From positions 54,129 through 118,128 of the forward strand of contig NZ_QWVS01000028.1 in NCBI RefSeq assembly GCF_003570725.1: a stretch of 64,000 nucleotides of DNA, in the 5' to 3' direction. Positions 17,808-26,431 of this stretch are shown one piece after another; the stretch's first letter is position 1; every line of letters begins with the position of its first letter. Made by a program: the position numbers and the translations under genes. The DNA comes from Peribacillus asahii (GTDB taxonomy: Bacteria; Bacillota; Bacilli; Bacillales; DSM-1321). The notes under the pieces were generated by a model, which had not been told where the DNA came from, did no database searches, and worked only from the letters and a program-made list of their open reading frames with translations.

Positions 17808-18959
17808 TTATTCAGTTTCATATTGAAGCCAGTCTGACCCATTAACTTGATTAGAGGCGTCAATGATTTTATTCTTCACTCGCTCTGCCTCTGCTCCTTC
17901 TAATAACAATGGTTGATAATTATTTCTAGACGTAACAGAAGAAATCGAGAACGGTACAACCTTTATTTCTTTTTGGTCTGTCAGTTTCCCATCCTTCAAG
18001 TGAAATGTTTGTTGAAACACATATGTATCCTTATCTGCTGGATTTCGGTTCCCACCAAACATAAAGTTTCCTAAACTATAGACAATAAACTTCCCCTTAT
18101 ACTCCTCAATTCCTTGAAGAACATGAGGATGATGTCCTAGAATCAAATCCGCTCCGCTATCGATTGCATAACGAGCCAGTGATTGCTGGGATTCAGTTGG
18201 AACATAGCTTCTTTCAATTCCCCAATGAAAATGAATTAAAACAATCTGGACACCTTGTTCTCTTAGACGCTTTATATTCGCATCAACAATAGCACGCGTT
18301 TCTGGTGTATCTTCCCAGCCTTCATATCCAAGAGCCCCTATTTTCACGCCTTTAATCGTCGTAACATAGTGATGTTCGTATCCGAAATAACCAATTTTTT
18401 GCTTTTCTAGTGTTGCAATTGTATCATCATACCCTTGTTGTAAATAATCCATAGTATGATTGTTTGCTAGATTGACCGCTTCGATTCCACCAAGTTCTAA
18501 AATTTGAGCATAAGAAGGATCTCCCTTAAAGCGAAACTTTTTGATTGCTTTTTCAGTAGCATTTGTTAATGTAGTTTCTAAATTAACGGTTGTTAAATCA
18601 TCTTCTTCGAAAATATGATCCAATTTTTCGACAAAGTAAGGCAGTCCATTTTTAGAAGCTTCATCTGGAAATGAACCTGCATATGTAAAACTTTCATCCG
18701 TTCCGAGTGTGAAATCCCCCGCTGCACTGATTTTAATCGTTTCAATAACAGGTTCAACTGGTGCCTTTTCCTCCCCGGCTTGCGTTTTCTCTTTTTTCTC
18801 TTCCTCTGTCACACCGCTTGTAACTGGCTGGTCTTTCGTCATAATATTATTAAAAATAAGCAGTGCGATAATTAAAAGCACTCCCGCCGTTAATATACGT
18901 CGTACCGACCTTTTTAACCGCTTCCGTTTTCTCATTCGCCCCATATCTCTATTATCCAT
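17808..18959 (-). CDS. CapA family (poly-gamma-glutamate synthesis type) membrane-anchored phosphoesterase-like protein
   Basis: About 383 residues from the ATG at 18959, which has AGGGGG upstream; the 18998 start lacks one. A very basic cytoplasmic start (MRKRKRLKRSVRR) precedes one membrane segment, so the bulk is outside the cell. The CapA domain shows AAGDFTLGTDE, VNLETTLT, LANNHTMDY, IHFHWGIER and GHHPHVLQG, the metallophosphatase-like motifs. CapA/PgsA proteins take part in poly-glutamate capsule export, but no pgsBC genes are near, so this stand-alone copy may have another cell-surface role. Confidence 0.85.
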   Translation of the reverse strand: MDNRDMGRMRKRKRLKRSVRRILTAGVLLIIALLIFNNIMTKDQPVTSGVTEEEKKEKTQAGEEKAPVEPVIETIKISAAGDFTLGTDESFTYAGSFPDEASKNGLPYFVEKLDHIFEEDDLTTVNLETTLTNATEKAIKKFRFKGDPSYAQILELGGIEAVNLANNHTMDYLQQGYDDTIATLEKQKIGYFGYEHHYVTTIKGVKIGALGYEGWEDTPETRAIVDANIKRLREQGVQIVLIHFHWGIERSYVPTESQQSLARYAIDSGADLILGHHPHVLQGIEEYKGKFIVYSLGNFMFGGNRNPADKDTYVFQQTFHLKDGKLTDQKEIKVVPFSISSVTSRNNYQPLLLEGAEAERVKNKIIDASNQVNGSDWLQYETE

Positions 18960-19193
18960 ACTTGACGACCCCCTACTTTTCCCAAAACACATGCACATTA
19001 TACCTTAATTAACCAATTGTGTATATATAATTTACTATTAATATTGAATATTTTGTATTTTCGGGTAATAATTCGTAAAAAAATAATCCCTTATTCTAAA
19101 AGGAATTATAATCATAAAGTACGAATTTATATTTTAGAAGCATATTTTAGCTTCGACTTTACACAACGGTATTCAAAAGAGGTCATCATATTT

Positions 19194-20348
19194 TTAATAG
19201 TTATATTTTCTCATTGTAAATAAAGTGAGTAATAAGGCCGGGACCGAAGACAAAGTCATACCTAAAAACGATAGCTTCGGGGATACTTCGTATAAGAAGC
19301 CCCCTAAAAACGTAAGGAGTGCTATACTTAAACTCATCGCAAAAGCAGCATACATACCTTGAGCCGTTGGAATTTGATTGGGCTTTAATTTTTGCGAAAT
19401 ATACTGAATGAATGCATAGTGTGCAACACCAAATGATAAAACATGTAAAGCTTGGGAAAAGATAAATACAACAACGTTTGGAAATAAATAAATCATAACC
19501 CATCGCACAGTAGAACCAATCGCAGCAATACTATACATCGTAGATATTTTCATTTTTGAAAAAAACTGATCCACCTTTGTAAAAAATACAATTTCACATA
19601 CTATAGCAACATTTAAAATTAATCCGATATAGAAGCTATCCACCCCTAAATCTTGTAAATAAACAAACCCATAATTGTAATAAGAAGCGTGAGACCCTTG
19701 CAATAAAATAGAAATAAGAAGAACAATAACAAATCCTTCTGATGCAAATAATTTATTCAAACTCCCTTTTTCATCTACTTGATTAATTAGCTTAGCTTTT
19801 ACATGTAATACAACTGGAGCAGCTTGAAATTGAGAAAAAACAATGGCGACTAGACCTATAATCATCAGCCATAAAATCGCTGCCTCTTGAAATAACGCAG
19901 TTCCTGCACCAACGATTAAAAGAGCAATTGTATAGCCAAGCGAGCCCCATGACCGACTTCTTCCATAATGGATTTTTCCAGTGCTCACCAAGACTGAGGC
20001 ACTGCTTTCCATAGCAGGTAAAAGATTTGGATAAACAGCACTAAATAACACTGTAATGATGAATAATGAACTATATGTATCAAATGATATGTATAACAGT
20101 ACTACTCCTAAGGACCCGACAGCCAAGCACTTCATTACAACACTTAAAGAATATATCCTAGTGAACAGTGGAAATAGGAATAAGGTTGAACAGGCACGTA
20201 CAATCATCCCCGTCCCCATAATCATACTTGCAGCCGAAACTGAAAGATTTTTTTCTGCAATAAGCCAACCGGTCCAGTATGGCAAAAAAATACCCCACGT
20301 AAAGAAAAAAGTATAAAAATTTAAAGATAACCAACGTTGACTATTCAT
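19194..20348 (-). CDS. Major facilitator superfamily transporter, HcaT/YwbF-like
   Basis: Polytopic carrier of 384 residues with 12 predicted membrane segments. The first segment FYTFFFTWGIFLPYWTGWL and the gating loop SRSWGSLGYTIALL resemble the MFS_1-like group that includes the phenylpropionate carrier HcaT and B. subtilis YwbF. GGGAGGATTTAA precedes the ATG. The substrate is not known. It is divergent from the P60-like gene. The 250-base gap between them must hold both promoters; I see no clear operator. Confidence 0.8.
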   Translation of the reverse strand: MNSQRWLSLNFYTFFFTWGIFLPYWTGWLIAEKNLSVSAASMIMGTGMIVRACSTLFLFPLFTRIYSLSVVMKCLAVGSLGVVLLYISFDTYSSLFIITVLFSAVYPNLLPAMESSASVLVSTGKIHYGRSRSWGSLGYTIALLIVGAGTALFQEAAILWLMIIGLVAIVFSQFQAAPVVLHVKAKLINQVDEKGSLNKLFASEGFVIVLLISILLQGSHASYYNYGFVYLQDLGVDSFYIGLILNVAIVCEIVFFTKVDQFFSKMKISTMYSIAAIGSTVRWVMIYLFPNVVVFIFSQALHVLSFGVAHYAFIQYISQKLKPNQIPTAQGMYAAFAMSLSIALLTFLGGFLYEVSPKLSFLGMTLSSVPALLLTLFTMRKYNY

Positions 20349-20634
20349 TTAAATCCTCCCTAGAATTTCAGCTCACTATGGATTTACAAATCAATTATTT
20401 GTTGGGCCTAACGAGCAACTTGCTATCATGCAAATTTACCCTTAAAAGCAAACAAATTCGTGGAAGTAATTGTAACACAAAGAAAACGAATACGATATTC
20501 AATAAGCATTTATCACTTCTTAAAAGGATACTGCTCCACAAATATCTACCGGGTATTTTTGGAATAAAAATAAAAAGCGCTCATAAACTTAGCATTGTGT
20601 GTTAGCTTGGAATTCAATTTTAGGGGGAGAAAAA

Positions 20635-21117
20635 ATGAGTATGAGTGTACAGTTTCCAAGATGGGGTGCAGTTATTGTATCAATTTTCGCTTTAGCAATG
20701 GCCTTCATCTTTAGTTCTACTTCTAATGCTTCAGCATCTATTAACTATGGAGAAGAAGTAGCAGCAACAGCGGAGTTATACATTGGTACACCTTATAAAT
20801 ATGGAGGAACTACACCAAAAGGCTTTGACGCAAGCGGCTTTACTCAATATGTTTATAAGCATGCGGCAACAGAATTAACGATTCCAAGAACGAGTACCGC
20901 TCAATATAAAATCGGGAAAGCTGTTAAAAAGAACGCATTAAAACAAGGTGATTTAGTATTTTATGCTACAGGTAAAAAAGGAAAAGTATCCTATGTAGGA
21001 ATTTACAATGGTAATGGCACATTTATCGGTACTACTTCAAAAGGAGTAAAAATCATTAAAATGAGTGATAAGTATTGGAAAGAGCGCTACATTGGAGCAA
21101 AACGCGTAATTAAATAA
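20635..21117 (+). CDS. Secreted NlpC/P60-fold protein lacking all catalytic triad residues
   Basis: Protein of 160 residues from the ATG at 20635 (after TAGGGGGAGAA). Residues 1-35 are a signal peptide ending SNASAS. The rest is a single NlpC/P60 domain: YIGTPYKYGGTTPKGFD at its start, then IPRTSTAQY, GDLVFYATG, and a YWKERYIGAKRV end typical of the C40 family. The catalytic Cys expected in the GFDCSGF motif is Ala66, the His expected in SHVGIY is Tyr120, and the third polar residue (FIHA position) is Gly132. The codons were checked on the DNA. So the fold is kept but gamma-D-glutamyl hydrolase activity should be absent. A role in binding wall peptides or blocking active P60 enzymes is inference. 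Confidence 0.85.
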   Translation: MSMSVQFPRWGAVIVSIFALAMAFIFSSTSNASASINYGEEVAATAELYIGTPYKYGGTTPKGFDASGFTQYVYKHAATELTIPRTSTAQYKIGKAVKKNALKQGDLVFYATGKKGKVSYVGIYNGNGTFIGTTSKGVKIIKMSDKYWKERYIGAKRVIK

Positions 21118-21152
21118 GGCTTGATGAGACAGGATTATGGATAGATTTTTGG

Positions 21153-21320
21153 CTCACATTTGTGAGACAGTGGTCACACACACCCAGCTCTGCTGAAAGG
21201 TTGCTCTAGCCCCATGAAACAAGGGAAATGGGGCCAAAATCAACAATGTTCTATTAACATAGCCAACTAAAAAAATAGATAAAAACAAGCTCCGGACTAC
21301 AAATCCGGAGCCATTTTTCG
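21153..21320. other. Hairpin-rich 3' region with terminator after the P60-like gene
   Basis: Three stems: CTCACA/TGTGAG (21153-21166), GCCCCAT/ATGGGGC (21209-21234) and GCTCCGG/CCGGAGC (21289-21311, followed by ATTTTTCG). The last can terminate plus-strand transcription from the P60-like gene, about 170 bases past its stop. The first two add an unexplained folded 3' untranslated region. Confidence 0.55.
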
Positions 21321-21452
21321 AGCTATTTTCAAAACGGATTATTTTCACATAACTAAGAATTAAATACCTTAGCGGAAAATCATTAAATGCCTATCAATAT
21401 TTAGACCTTTTCATCATTAAATAAAGAAAGAATATTATTAAAGTAAGGATTG

Positions 21453-21617
21453 ATGAAAATGGCTAAAAGATATAGAGGGAAAACCTTAAAAAACCTACCA
21501 TCAAAAGGACGCGGAGAATGCCCATTGTGTAAGAAAACAAGAATTAAGTTATTGTATCCTCATAGAACAGAGACAAACCAATTGATTCAAGTATGTAAAA
21601 ATTGTCGTAATAAATAA
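21453..21617 (+). CDS. Small zinc-ribbon protein (54 residues)
   Basis: Very basic protein with CPLC and CKNC motifs 24 residues apart, so a single treble-clef or ribbon zinc site is likely. The N-terminus (KMAKRYRGKTLKNLPSKGRG) is rich in Lys and Arg and could contact nucleic acid. AGTAAGGATTG precedes the ATG at 21453; the ATG at 21459 is an alternative. A terminator follows. It looks like a ribosome-associated or RNA-binding mini-protein, but I do not recognise a named family. Confidence 0.65.
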   Translation: MKMAKRYRGKTLKNLPSKGRGECPLCKKTRIKLLYPHRTETNQLIQVCKNCRNK

Positions 21618-21625
21618 TATGCGCC

Positions 21626-21648
21626 GGGCTGCACAAGCCCTTTTTTCT
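21626..21648 (+). terminator. Terminator of the zinc-ribbon gene
   Basis: GGGCT/AGCCC stem with a short loop followed by TTTTTTCTTT. Confidence 0.8.
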
Positions 21649-21703
21649 TTATTATAACTCATTTGTGCCACGCAAGAACTCTATCCACCTTGATTTCAAT
21701 CAA

Positions 21704-22585
21704 CTAACGATTCAGCTTTCCTAAAAGCCCCATCGTCAAATACTGCTTCTCTTCATTAAAATCCCACGGCCAATATTTTAGTGAAAAATCTGCTTTATTT
21801 GCATTCTCGATAAAATCTTTTATAGCAATAAGTGCAGCTCCATATCCTATATTCGAGGCTAAAGCAAAAATGGCATTTGGTCCTTGCTTAATCGTGTCTA
21901 TGTACTCCGGTTCCATCTTTAAAATATCCGTCCATGTAATGGCGAAGCCTGTTGTCTTACAGCATTTAAAAATGGAATTGTGGTAAGCAAGAATGATGCT
22001 ATCTCTTAAATCTAAGAACCCTTCTTTGATTTGTTCCAATTCTTCCTTATTATATTGGGTTTCATATTGAGATAACGTATCCAAAGCCCAGTTATAAAAC
22101 AATTGCGTATAAATAGCTGATGATGCAACAATGTCAAAGCTATCAAGAAAATCTGCCCATTCATCCTTTGTGCTTTCAACTACATACTTCTCTGTATCCT
22201 TCATATACTGTAGAACGCTCTCAACCTTCTCACCACATTTCAATAAAGAAGACAAATGATGTTCAAAATTGATGTTCTTTAATCCTGTCACGTCCAGCTC
22301 AACGAGTTTGATTTTGTTACGAGTACTTGCTAAGAGATACTGAGTCCCTCTTTTCATACTTTCTATATCGAGATCAAATAAATAAATTGAGTTACAGTTG
22401 GATGCTAAATAATTCAACTCTAAATCATCACAATTACCCGCTCCAAAGATAGCTATTTTATCAACGGACGCTTTTTTTGAAAAAACATCATGAAATAAGC
22501 CACTTACTTGGTTACGATGACCCTCCCATTTCTCTCTTCTTGATTTATCTCTATTTTCATTCATTTCCCTTTGAAAATCTTCCAA
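21704..22585 (-). CDS. Class I SAM-methyltransferase-like protein
   Basis: About 293 residues from a TTG at 22585, six bases after AAAGGAGAG; longer versions of the frame would run over the divergent small gene at 22758 and lack a ribosome site. A Rossmann-like start IAIFGAGNCDDLELNYL then YLFDLDIESMKRG matches motif I and the acidic motif II of class I methyltransferases. The remainder is helical with TTGFAITWTDIL and WPWDFNEEKQYL near the end. The catalytic motif IV is not clear, so activity is uncertain. No partner gene suggests the substrate. Confidence 0.6.
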   Translation of the reverse strand: MEDFQREMNENRDKSRREKWEGHRNQVSGLFHDVFSKKASVDKIAIFGAGNCDDLELNYLASNCNSIYLFDLDIESMKRGTQYLLASTRNKIKLVELDVTGLKNINFEHHLSSLLKCGEKVESVLQYMKDTEKYVVESTKDEWADFLDSFDIVASSAIYTQLFYNWALDTLSQYETQYNKEELEQIKEGFLDLRDSIILAYHNSIFKCCKTTGFAITWTDILKMEPEYIDTIKQGPNAIFALASNIGYGAALIAIKDFIENANKADFSLKYWPWDFNEEKQYLTMGLLGKLNR

Positions 22586-22757
22586 AAATATCTCTCCTTT
22601 TATGTATACACCAACATAGTTGCGACACTCACTTCTTATACAGTAAATCCTGTTGCAATCATTAATAAAATTGTACACTATTTTGTTTTTTAACGGATAG
22701 TCTTCCCCTGCATAGTTTCTTACCTCTAAGCAAAAAGTAACATTGGAGGTGAACGAA

Positions 22758-22892
22758 ATGAGTAAAAAAATTAAAGAAGACCGTTCCAAGTCAGTCCTTG
22801 GTTCTTCACAAGTCGAAGGTCAAGGCACAACTACACAAGAAACAGGTTCTATAGAAGTGCCTTCATCGAATAAAAAACAAAAACGTGATTAA
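22758..22892 (+). CDS. Small YuzL-like protein (44 residues)
   Basis: Starts MSKKIKEDRSKSVLGSSQVE and goes on GQGTTTQETGS, ending in a Lys/Arg cluster (NKKQKRD). An ideal GGAGGTGAACGAA ribosome site precedes the ATG at 22758. The Lys-rich start and GQGTT..ET core resemble the YuzL family of small Bacillus proteins. That match is from memory of the pattern and is tentative. Probably co-transcribed with the next small gene, which begins 50 bases on. Confidence 0.6.
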   Translation: MSKKIKEDRSKSVLGSSQVEGQGTTTQETGSIEVPSSNKKQKRD

Positions 22893-22942
22893 TCCTATTT
22901 TCTTTTATATGTTAACCAAACCATTGAAATGAGGCTGAAGCT

Positions 22943-23113
22943 ATGACAACAGAAAAACAAACCCAACATACTCCAAGAATTTACGCTGAACCCTCAGAAA
23001 GTCCAAAACTTGTTATTACTACAAACTTGGATCAAAATGCAACAGAACAAAATCCATATGAACAAAAAAATAGCCCTAACAAGAAAGAATTCAAAGAATT
23101 TTTCGATGAATAA
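22943..23113 (+). CDS. Small hypothetical protein (56 residues)
   Basis: Hydrophilic protein starting MTTEKQTQHTPRIYAEPSES and ending KKEFKEFFDE, rich in Asn, Gln and Pro and so likely disordered. GAGGCTGAAGCT precedes the ATG, and a clear terminator follows the stop. It seems to form a two-gene unit with the YuzL-like gene. No family recognised. Confidence 0.55.
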   Translation: MTTEKQTQHTPRIYAEPSESPKLVITTNLDQNATEQNPYEQKNSPNKKEFKEFFDE

Positions 23114-23120
23114 TATGTTC

Positions 23121-23149
23121 GGGCGACTCAGATGGGTCGCCCTCTTTTA
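23121..23149 (+). terminator. Terminator of the small-gene pair
   Basis: Arms GGGCGAC and GTCGCCC with an eight-base loop, then TCTTTTATT. Confidence 0.85.
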
Positions 23150-23205
23150 TTCCTGGCTACAACCATGTTCTTAAACTATTTTCCCCATAAAGATTGACAA
23201 ATAAA

Positions 23206-23595
23206 TTAGGCAATTAAAAAGTATATACAAAAAATTAATGAAATGATAATAATAAAGATACTAAGTATTACCACAGTCTTTTTAGGTGCCTGAAATGTTT
23301 GATTATTAATAGCAGTAATTTTTTTCATATATACAGCGGTAGCCATAATAATCGTCAAAATACCTAATATAACTGAAGATATCCCAATAATATTAGCTAA
23401 TAAATCACCTATTGGGGAAAGGCTTGATTTCATTGTAAAATGGACATTTGTAACAAGAAACCCTACTCCAATAATAGCAATCGCTGTACGAATCCAAGCT
23501 AAAAATGTACGTTCATTAGCTAGATGCTGCTGAATATATGTAGAATCGACAGTTGGAGAACTGCTTTCTAATTTGTTTGTTTGATTTTCCTTCAT
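23206..23595 (-). CDS. DUF202 (YidH-like) membrane protein
   Basis: About 129 residues. The signature LANERTFLAWIRTAIAIIG opens the DUF202 domain, followed by two further hydrophobic segments, giving three in all. The second Met (23595) is the likelier start; the ribosome site is weak. DUF202 proteins are small inner-membrane proteins of unknown role. It is a single gene on the minus strand next to the thioredoxin-like remnant. Confidence 0.85.
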   Translation of the reverse strand: MKENQTNKLESSSPTVDSTYIQQHLANERTFLAWIRTAIAIIGVGFLVTNVHFTMKSSLSPIGDLLANIIGISSVILGILTIIMATAVYMKKITAINNQTFQAPKKTVVILSIFIIIISLIFCIYFLIA

Positions 23596-23688
23596 AAACA
23601 ATCACTCACTTACTAAAATAGAGGTTATTTTCGTTGTTAAGCCCTTCTTATATATATAACACTAAAATGATAAAATATTTACTTCTTT

Positions 23689-23811
23689 TTATACTTTCCC
23701 CAGTTCTTTTATGATCTCTTGATTCATTGTAACAACAATTTCCTCCCTAATTAGACCTTGATTATCCAGTACATAGCTTGTTGGAATGGTTTCTTTTTTA
23801 CTTTTAGCCAT
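23689..23811 (-). pseudogene. C-terminal fragment of a ResA/TlpA-type thioredoxin-like protein
   Basis: The frame reads ETIPTSYVLDNQGLIREEIV and then VTMNQEIIKELGKV to a stop. This is the end of a TlpA/ResA-like thioredoxin fold, including the cis-proline segment (IPTSYVLD..G.I). The CxxC half is missing and the upstream bases run into the start of the divergent DCC gene. I see no ribosome site, so this is likely a leftover of a deleted redox gene and not a working one. Confidence 0.55.
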
Positions 23812-23846
23812 ATATTGATAGAATATTATTAAAAAGGGGAATGAAA

Positions 23847-24236
23847 ATGAACAGAGTTATTTTATTTGATGGAGAGTGCAATTTTTGTGACCAAAGTGTT
23901 CAATTCATCATCAAAAGGGACCCTATAGGCTATTATAAGTTTGCCTCCCTGCAAAGTGATATTGGCAAAAAATTGTTAAAACAATATAATGCTCCAGAAG
24001 ATATGGATAGTTTCTTTCTGATAGATCATAACAAATGTTATTTTAAATCCTCAGCAGCTCTTCAAGTTTGCAAAAATTTAAAGGGCCTTTGGAAAATCCC
24101 CTATTTTCTTCTAATCATTCCAAGGCCTATTAGAGATTTCTTTTATGAAATAATCGCCAAAAACAGATACAAATGGTTTGGTAAGAAAGATAGTTGTTTA
24201 TTACCTTCTCCTGAAATTAGAAATCGGTTCTTGTAA
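23847..24236 (+). CDS. DCC family thiol-disulfide oxidoreductase-like protein
   Basis: About 129 residues. FDGECNFCDQSVQFIIKRD holds the DxxCxxC signature that names the family; the two Cys sit in a thioredoxin-like N-terminus. The end IAKNRYKWFGKKDSCLLPSP is the usual family tail. I take the ATG at 23847, eight bases after AAAAAGGGG. DCC proteins (YuxK in B. subtilis) have no settled role. It stands beside the remnant of a second thioredoxin-like gene. Confidence 0.88.
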   Translation: MNRVILFDGECNFCDQSVQFIIKRDPIGYYKFASLQSDIGKKLLKQYNAPEDMDSFFLIDHNKCYFKSSAALQVCKNLKGLWKIPYFLLIIPRPIRDFFYEIIAKNRYKWFGKKDSCLLPSPEIRNRFL

Positions 24237-24420
24237 TCCTATAAACAACAAACCTTGTCGTAGAGGTTTTGTTCCAATGTATTTTTCCACCTATATAGTA
24301 CATGCTTTAAAATAAGGTCTACCAAAACATTCCCCGCATTATCAAACACCAAAACGTCAATATTAGATGATGGAAGCTATAATTTCGCTTTCCAAATGAT
24401 TGGTCGAGGAGTGTTTAAGA

Positions 24421-24687
24421 TTGAATACAGGGATACGAAAAAACATGTTTAAAATATTTGGCAGAAAAAGAAACAATAACGGGATGATGTGGGCGTCTTT
24501 ATTAGGTCTGGGAGTTAGTGCAGTCGCTTATGGATTAAGCAAAAATCGAAACGGAAATATGCAGAAGCCTGTTGAACATGTAACGAACAGGAGCCGAACA
24601 CAAACAGCTAATCCAATGCTAAAAGCTGCTCTAGCAGAGTTTTCAGAGGAATTAGGACTTGATAAAGATCCTTCAACAAAAAAATAA
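24421..24687 (+). CDS. Small DUF3918-like membrane protein
   Basis: About 88 residues. A TTG start at 24421 follows GAGGAGTG; the ATG at 24445 (MFKIFGRKRNNNG) is an alternative with a poorer site. A basic stretch, then one short hydrophobic segment (MMWASLLGLGVSAVAYGL), then a hydrophilic tail with an acidic helix (AALAEFSEELGLDKD). The layout is like DUF3918 proteins of Bacillus, which I offer tentatively. A perfect terminator follows. Confidence 0.6.
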   Translation: MNTGIRKNMFKIFGRKRNNNGMMWASLLGLGVSAVAYGLSKNRNGNMQKPVEHVTNRSRTQTANPMLKAALAEFSEELGLDKDPSTKK

Positions 24688-24698
24688 ATTTCATTCAC

Positions 24699-24732
24699 AT
24701 AAAAATACCTACATCAATGTAGGTATTTTTAT
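24699..24732 (+). terminator. Terminator of the DUF3918-like gene
   Basis: Perfect arms AAAAATACCTACAT and its complement around a two-base centre, with the T run built into the arm. Confidence 0.85.
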
Positions 24733-24878
24733 GATAAAACACTTTAATTAAAGTAAACAATGATTTCTTTGTTAGTGTTCATATATAAAAATACAGCAAT
24801 ACATATTAACCATTTTGAATAAAGAATAATGCTTAAGGTTTTAGAAATAATTTCAGATTTAGTGAGGTGGTTATATAC

Positions 24879-25670
24879 ATGCCAATGTTAGATATAGATG
24901 GTACAAGCCTATATTATAATGTTAAAGGAAACGGGATTCCTATTGTATTTATTCATCCCCCTGTGCTCACCGGTTCAAACTTCAAATACCAATTAGAAGG
25001 ATTATCTCAAAACTTTAAAGTGATTACCTTTGATATTAGAGGTCATGGCAGAAGTCAATATTCGGACATACCAATTATTTATTCGCTAATTGTAGAAGAT
25101 ATCAAGCGTTTATTAGATCATTTAAACATTCAAAAAGCAGTCATATGCGGCTATTCAACCGGTGGCTCTGTTGCACTCGAATATTTATTGAATGCCTCTG
25201 ACCGAGCTCTAGGAGGAATCGTAATAAGCGGTATGTCTGAAGTGAAAGACAGAGAGTTAAAACAAAAGATTTCCTTGGCAATATCACTTGCAAACAACAA
25301 AGCAGTGCCACTTCTTGCACTGGCCATTTCATATGGTAATTCAAACAGTTTAAAATTATTCAATACCCTTTTTAATGAGGCTCTAACAGGAGATTCAATA
25401 AATATCGAACAGTATTTTCGTTATAGCTTACATTATAATTGTACTAATCAGCTAAAGAACATTCCCCTGCCTGTTTTACTTGTTTACGGAAAAAAAGATA
25501 AACAGTTCCATTATTATGCTAAGCTATTACATGAAAACTTGCCCTATAACGAATTACAAGTCATCAATTATGCAAAGCATCAAATTCCTACAAAATCAGC
25601 TAACAATTTAAATCAACTTATTACACATTTTATTGAGACGACTATGAATGAAGTCGCAGGAAAACATTGA
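24879..25670 (+). CDS. Alpha/beta hydrolase
   Basis: About 263 residues. The oxyanion start is IPIVFIHPPVLTGSNF (an HPP variant in place of the common HGxxG), the nucleophile elbow is GYSTGG, the acid is in VYGKKDKQF and the His in YAKHQIPT. DIRGHGRS follows beta-strand 4, as in the epoxide-hydrolase/haloperoxidase-like group. I use the ATG at 24879 after GTGAGGTGG. No signal peptide. The substrate is unknown. Single gene with its own terminator. Confidence 0.85.
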   Translation: MPMLDIDGTSLYYNVKGNGIPIVFIHPPVLTGSNFKYQLEGLSQNFKVITFDIRGHGRSQYSDIPIIYSLIVEDIKRLLDHLNIQKAVICGYSTGGSVALEYLLNASDRALGGIVISGMSEVKDRELKQKISLAISLANNKAVPLLALAISYGNSNSLKLFNTLFNEALTGDSINIEQYFRYSLHYNCTNQLKNIPLPVLLVYGKKDKQFHYYAKLLHENLPYNELQVINYAKHQIPTKSANNLNQLITHFIETTMNEVAGKH

Positions 25671-25682
25671 TACAAGAACGCC

Positions 25683-25719
25683 AAATACCGCTCACCTTAT
25701 AATGAAATGAGCGGTATTT
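25683..25719 (+). terminator. Terminator of the hydrolase gene
   Basis: Perfect 12-bp arms AAATACCGCTCA and TGAGCGGTATTT. Confidence 0.85.
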
Positions 25720-25785
25720 GACTATATAGACAGATTGTTTTTTAAAAGGGCCTACTCCCATTAAAATTTAGTAATTGGACCAAGA

Positions 25786-25911
25786 CTATTTCTTTCGCTT
25801 TTGCGCAGAAAATTCTTTACCATGTGCCTCTTGTTCTGCAATAACAGCTTCGTCTGGAACATGGTTATTCTTTTTTGGAGAATTGATGCGATTACGATGT
25901 TTTTTACCCAT
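25786..25911 (-). CDS. Small basic hypothetical protein (41 residues)
   Basis: Starts MGKKHRNRINSPKKNNHVPD, then EAVIAEQEAHGKEFSAQKRKK. AGGGGAGTTCAATA precedes the ATG at 25911. Basic ends with an acidic helix-forming middle are typical of the many tiny spore-associated proteins in Bacillus. I do not recognise a named family. No terminator is obvious downstream. Confidence 0.6.
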   Translation of the reverse strand: MGKKHRNRINSPKKNNHVPDEAVIAEQEAHGKEFSAQKRKK

Positions 25912-26112
25912 TATTGAACTCCCCTATCTATATGTTTTAAATTTTGATGATGGTTAGGTCTCATCTTGTATGTTGAACTGCTTGAAACTTCCATCAATTG
26001 TGGGGTCTTACCCCTCGTTTATTTGTGATAAAAATCGCTTTTAAACAAGCATTAATAGCTTCCCCATCTAAGATGAAAACATGCTCCAGAGGCACCCTTG
26101 ACCAACTATTGG

Positions 26113-26403
26113 TTATCCTCTAAGAGCTTTACTCTCTTTAAACACTTGAATAAATGTCCCAGGGTCATTCTTAACAGTAAAAGGGTATACACCCGCACTT
26201 GTATGAAGGTACAATATTCCTTCCTCATCTCCCATTTTCCGAAAAGATATATCGTGAACAGTATGAATAGGAAATTCACGATATTTTGTAGTAATTCTAT
26301 TTTCGTATAAATACATATCACGATTGGAAATGACTGTTCTTTGTTCATTATAGGTGACTTCTCTAAGAATTTTATAGTACGGCTGATGAGCTTTCCACTT
26401 CAT
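26113..26403 (-). CDS. Hypothetical protein, PH-like (96 residues)
   Basis: From the ATG at 26403 (after GGTGGAGATG) the protein starts MKWKAHQPYYKILREVTYNE. The pattern of short beta strands (RTVISNRDMYLYENRITTKY, then FPIHTVHDISF and ILYLHTSAGVYPF) ending in a helix (DPGTFIQVFKESKAL) suggests a pleckstrin-homology-like barrel, as in small bacterial PH proteins. That is a guess from strand pattern. It lies 28 bases after the helicase gene on the same strand and is probably co-transcribed. Confidence 0.65.
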   Translation of the reverse strand: MKWKAHQPYYKILREVTYNEQRTVISNRDMYLYENRITTKYREFPIHTVHDISFRKMGDEEGILYLHTSAGVYPFTVKNDPGTFIQVFKESKALRG

Positions 26404-26431
26404 ATAAACATCTCCACCATAATAAGCTAAC

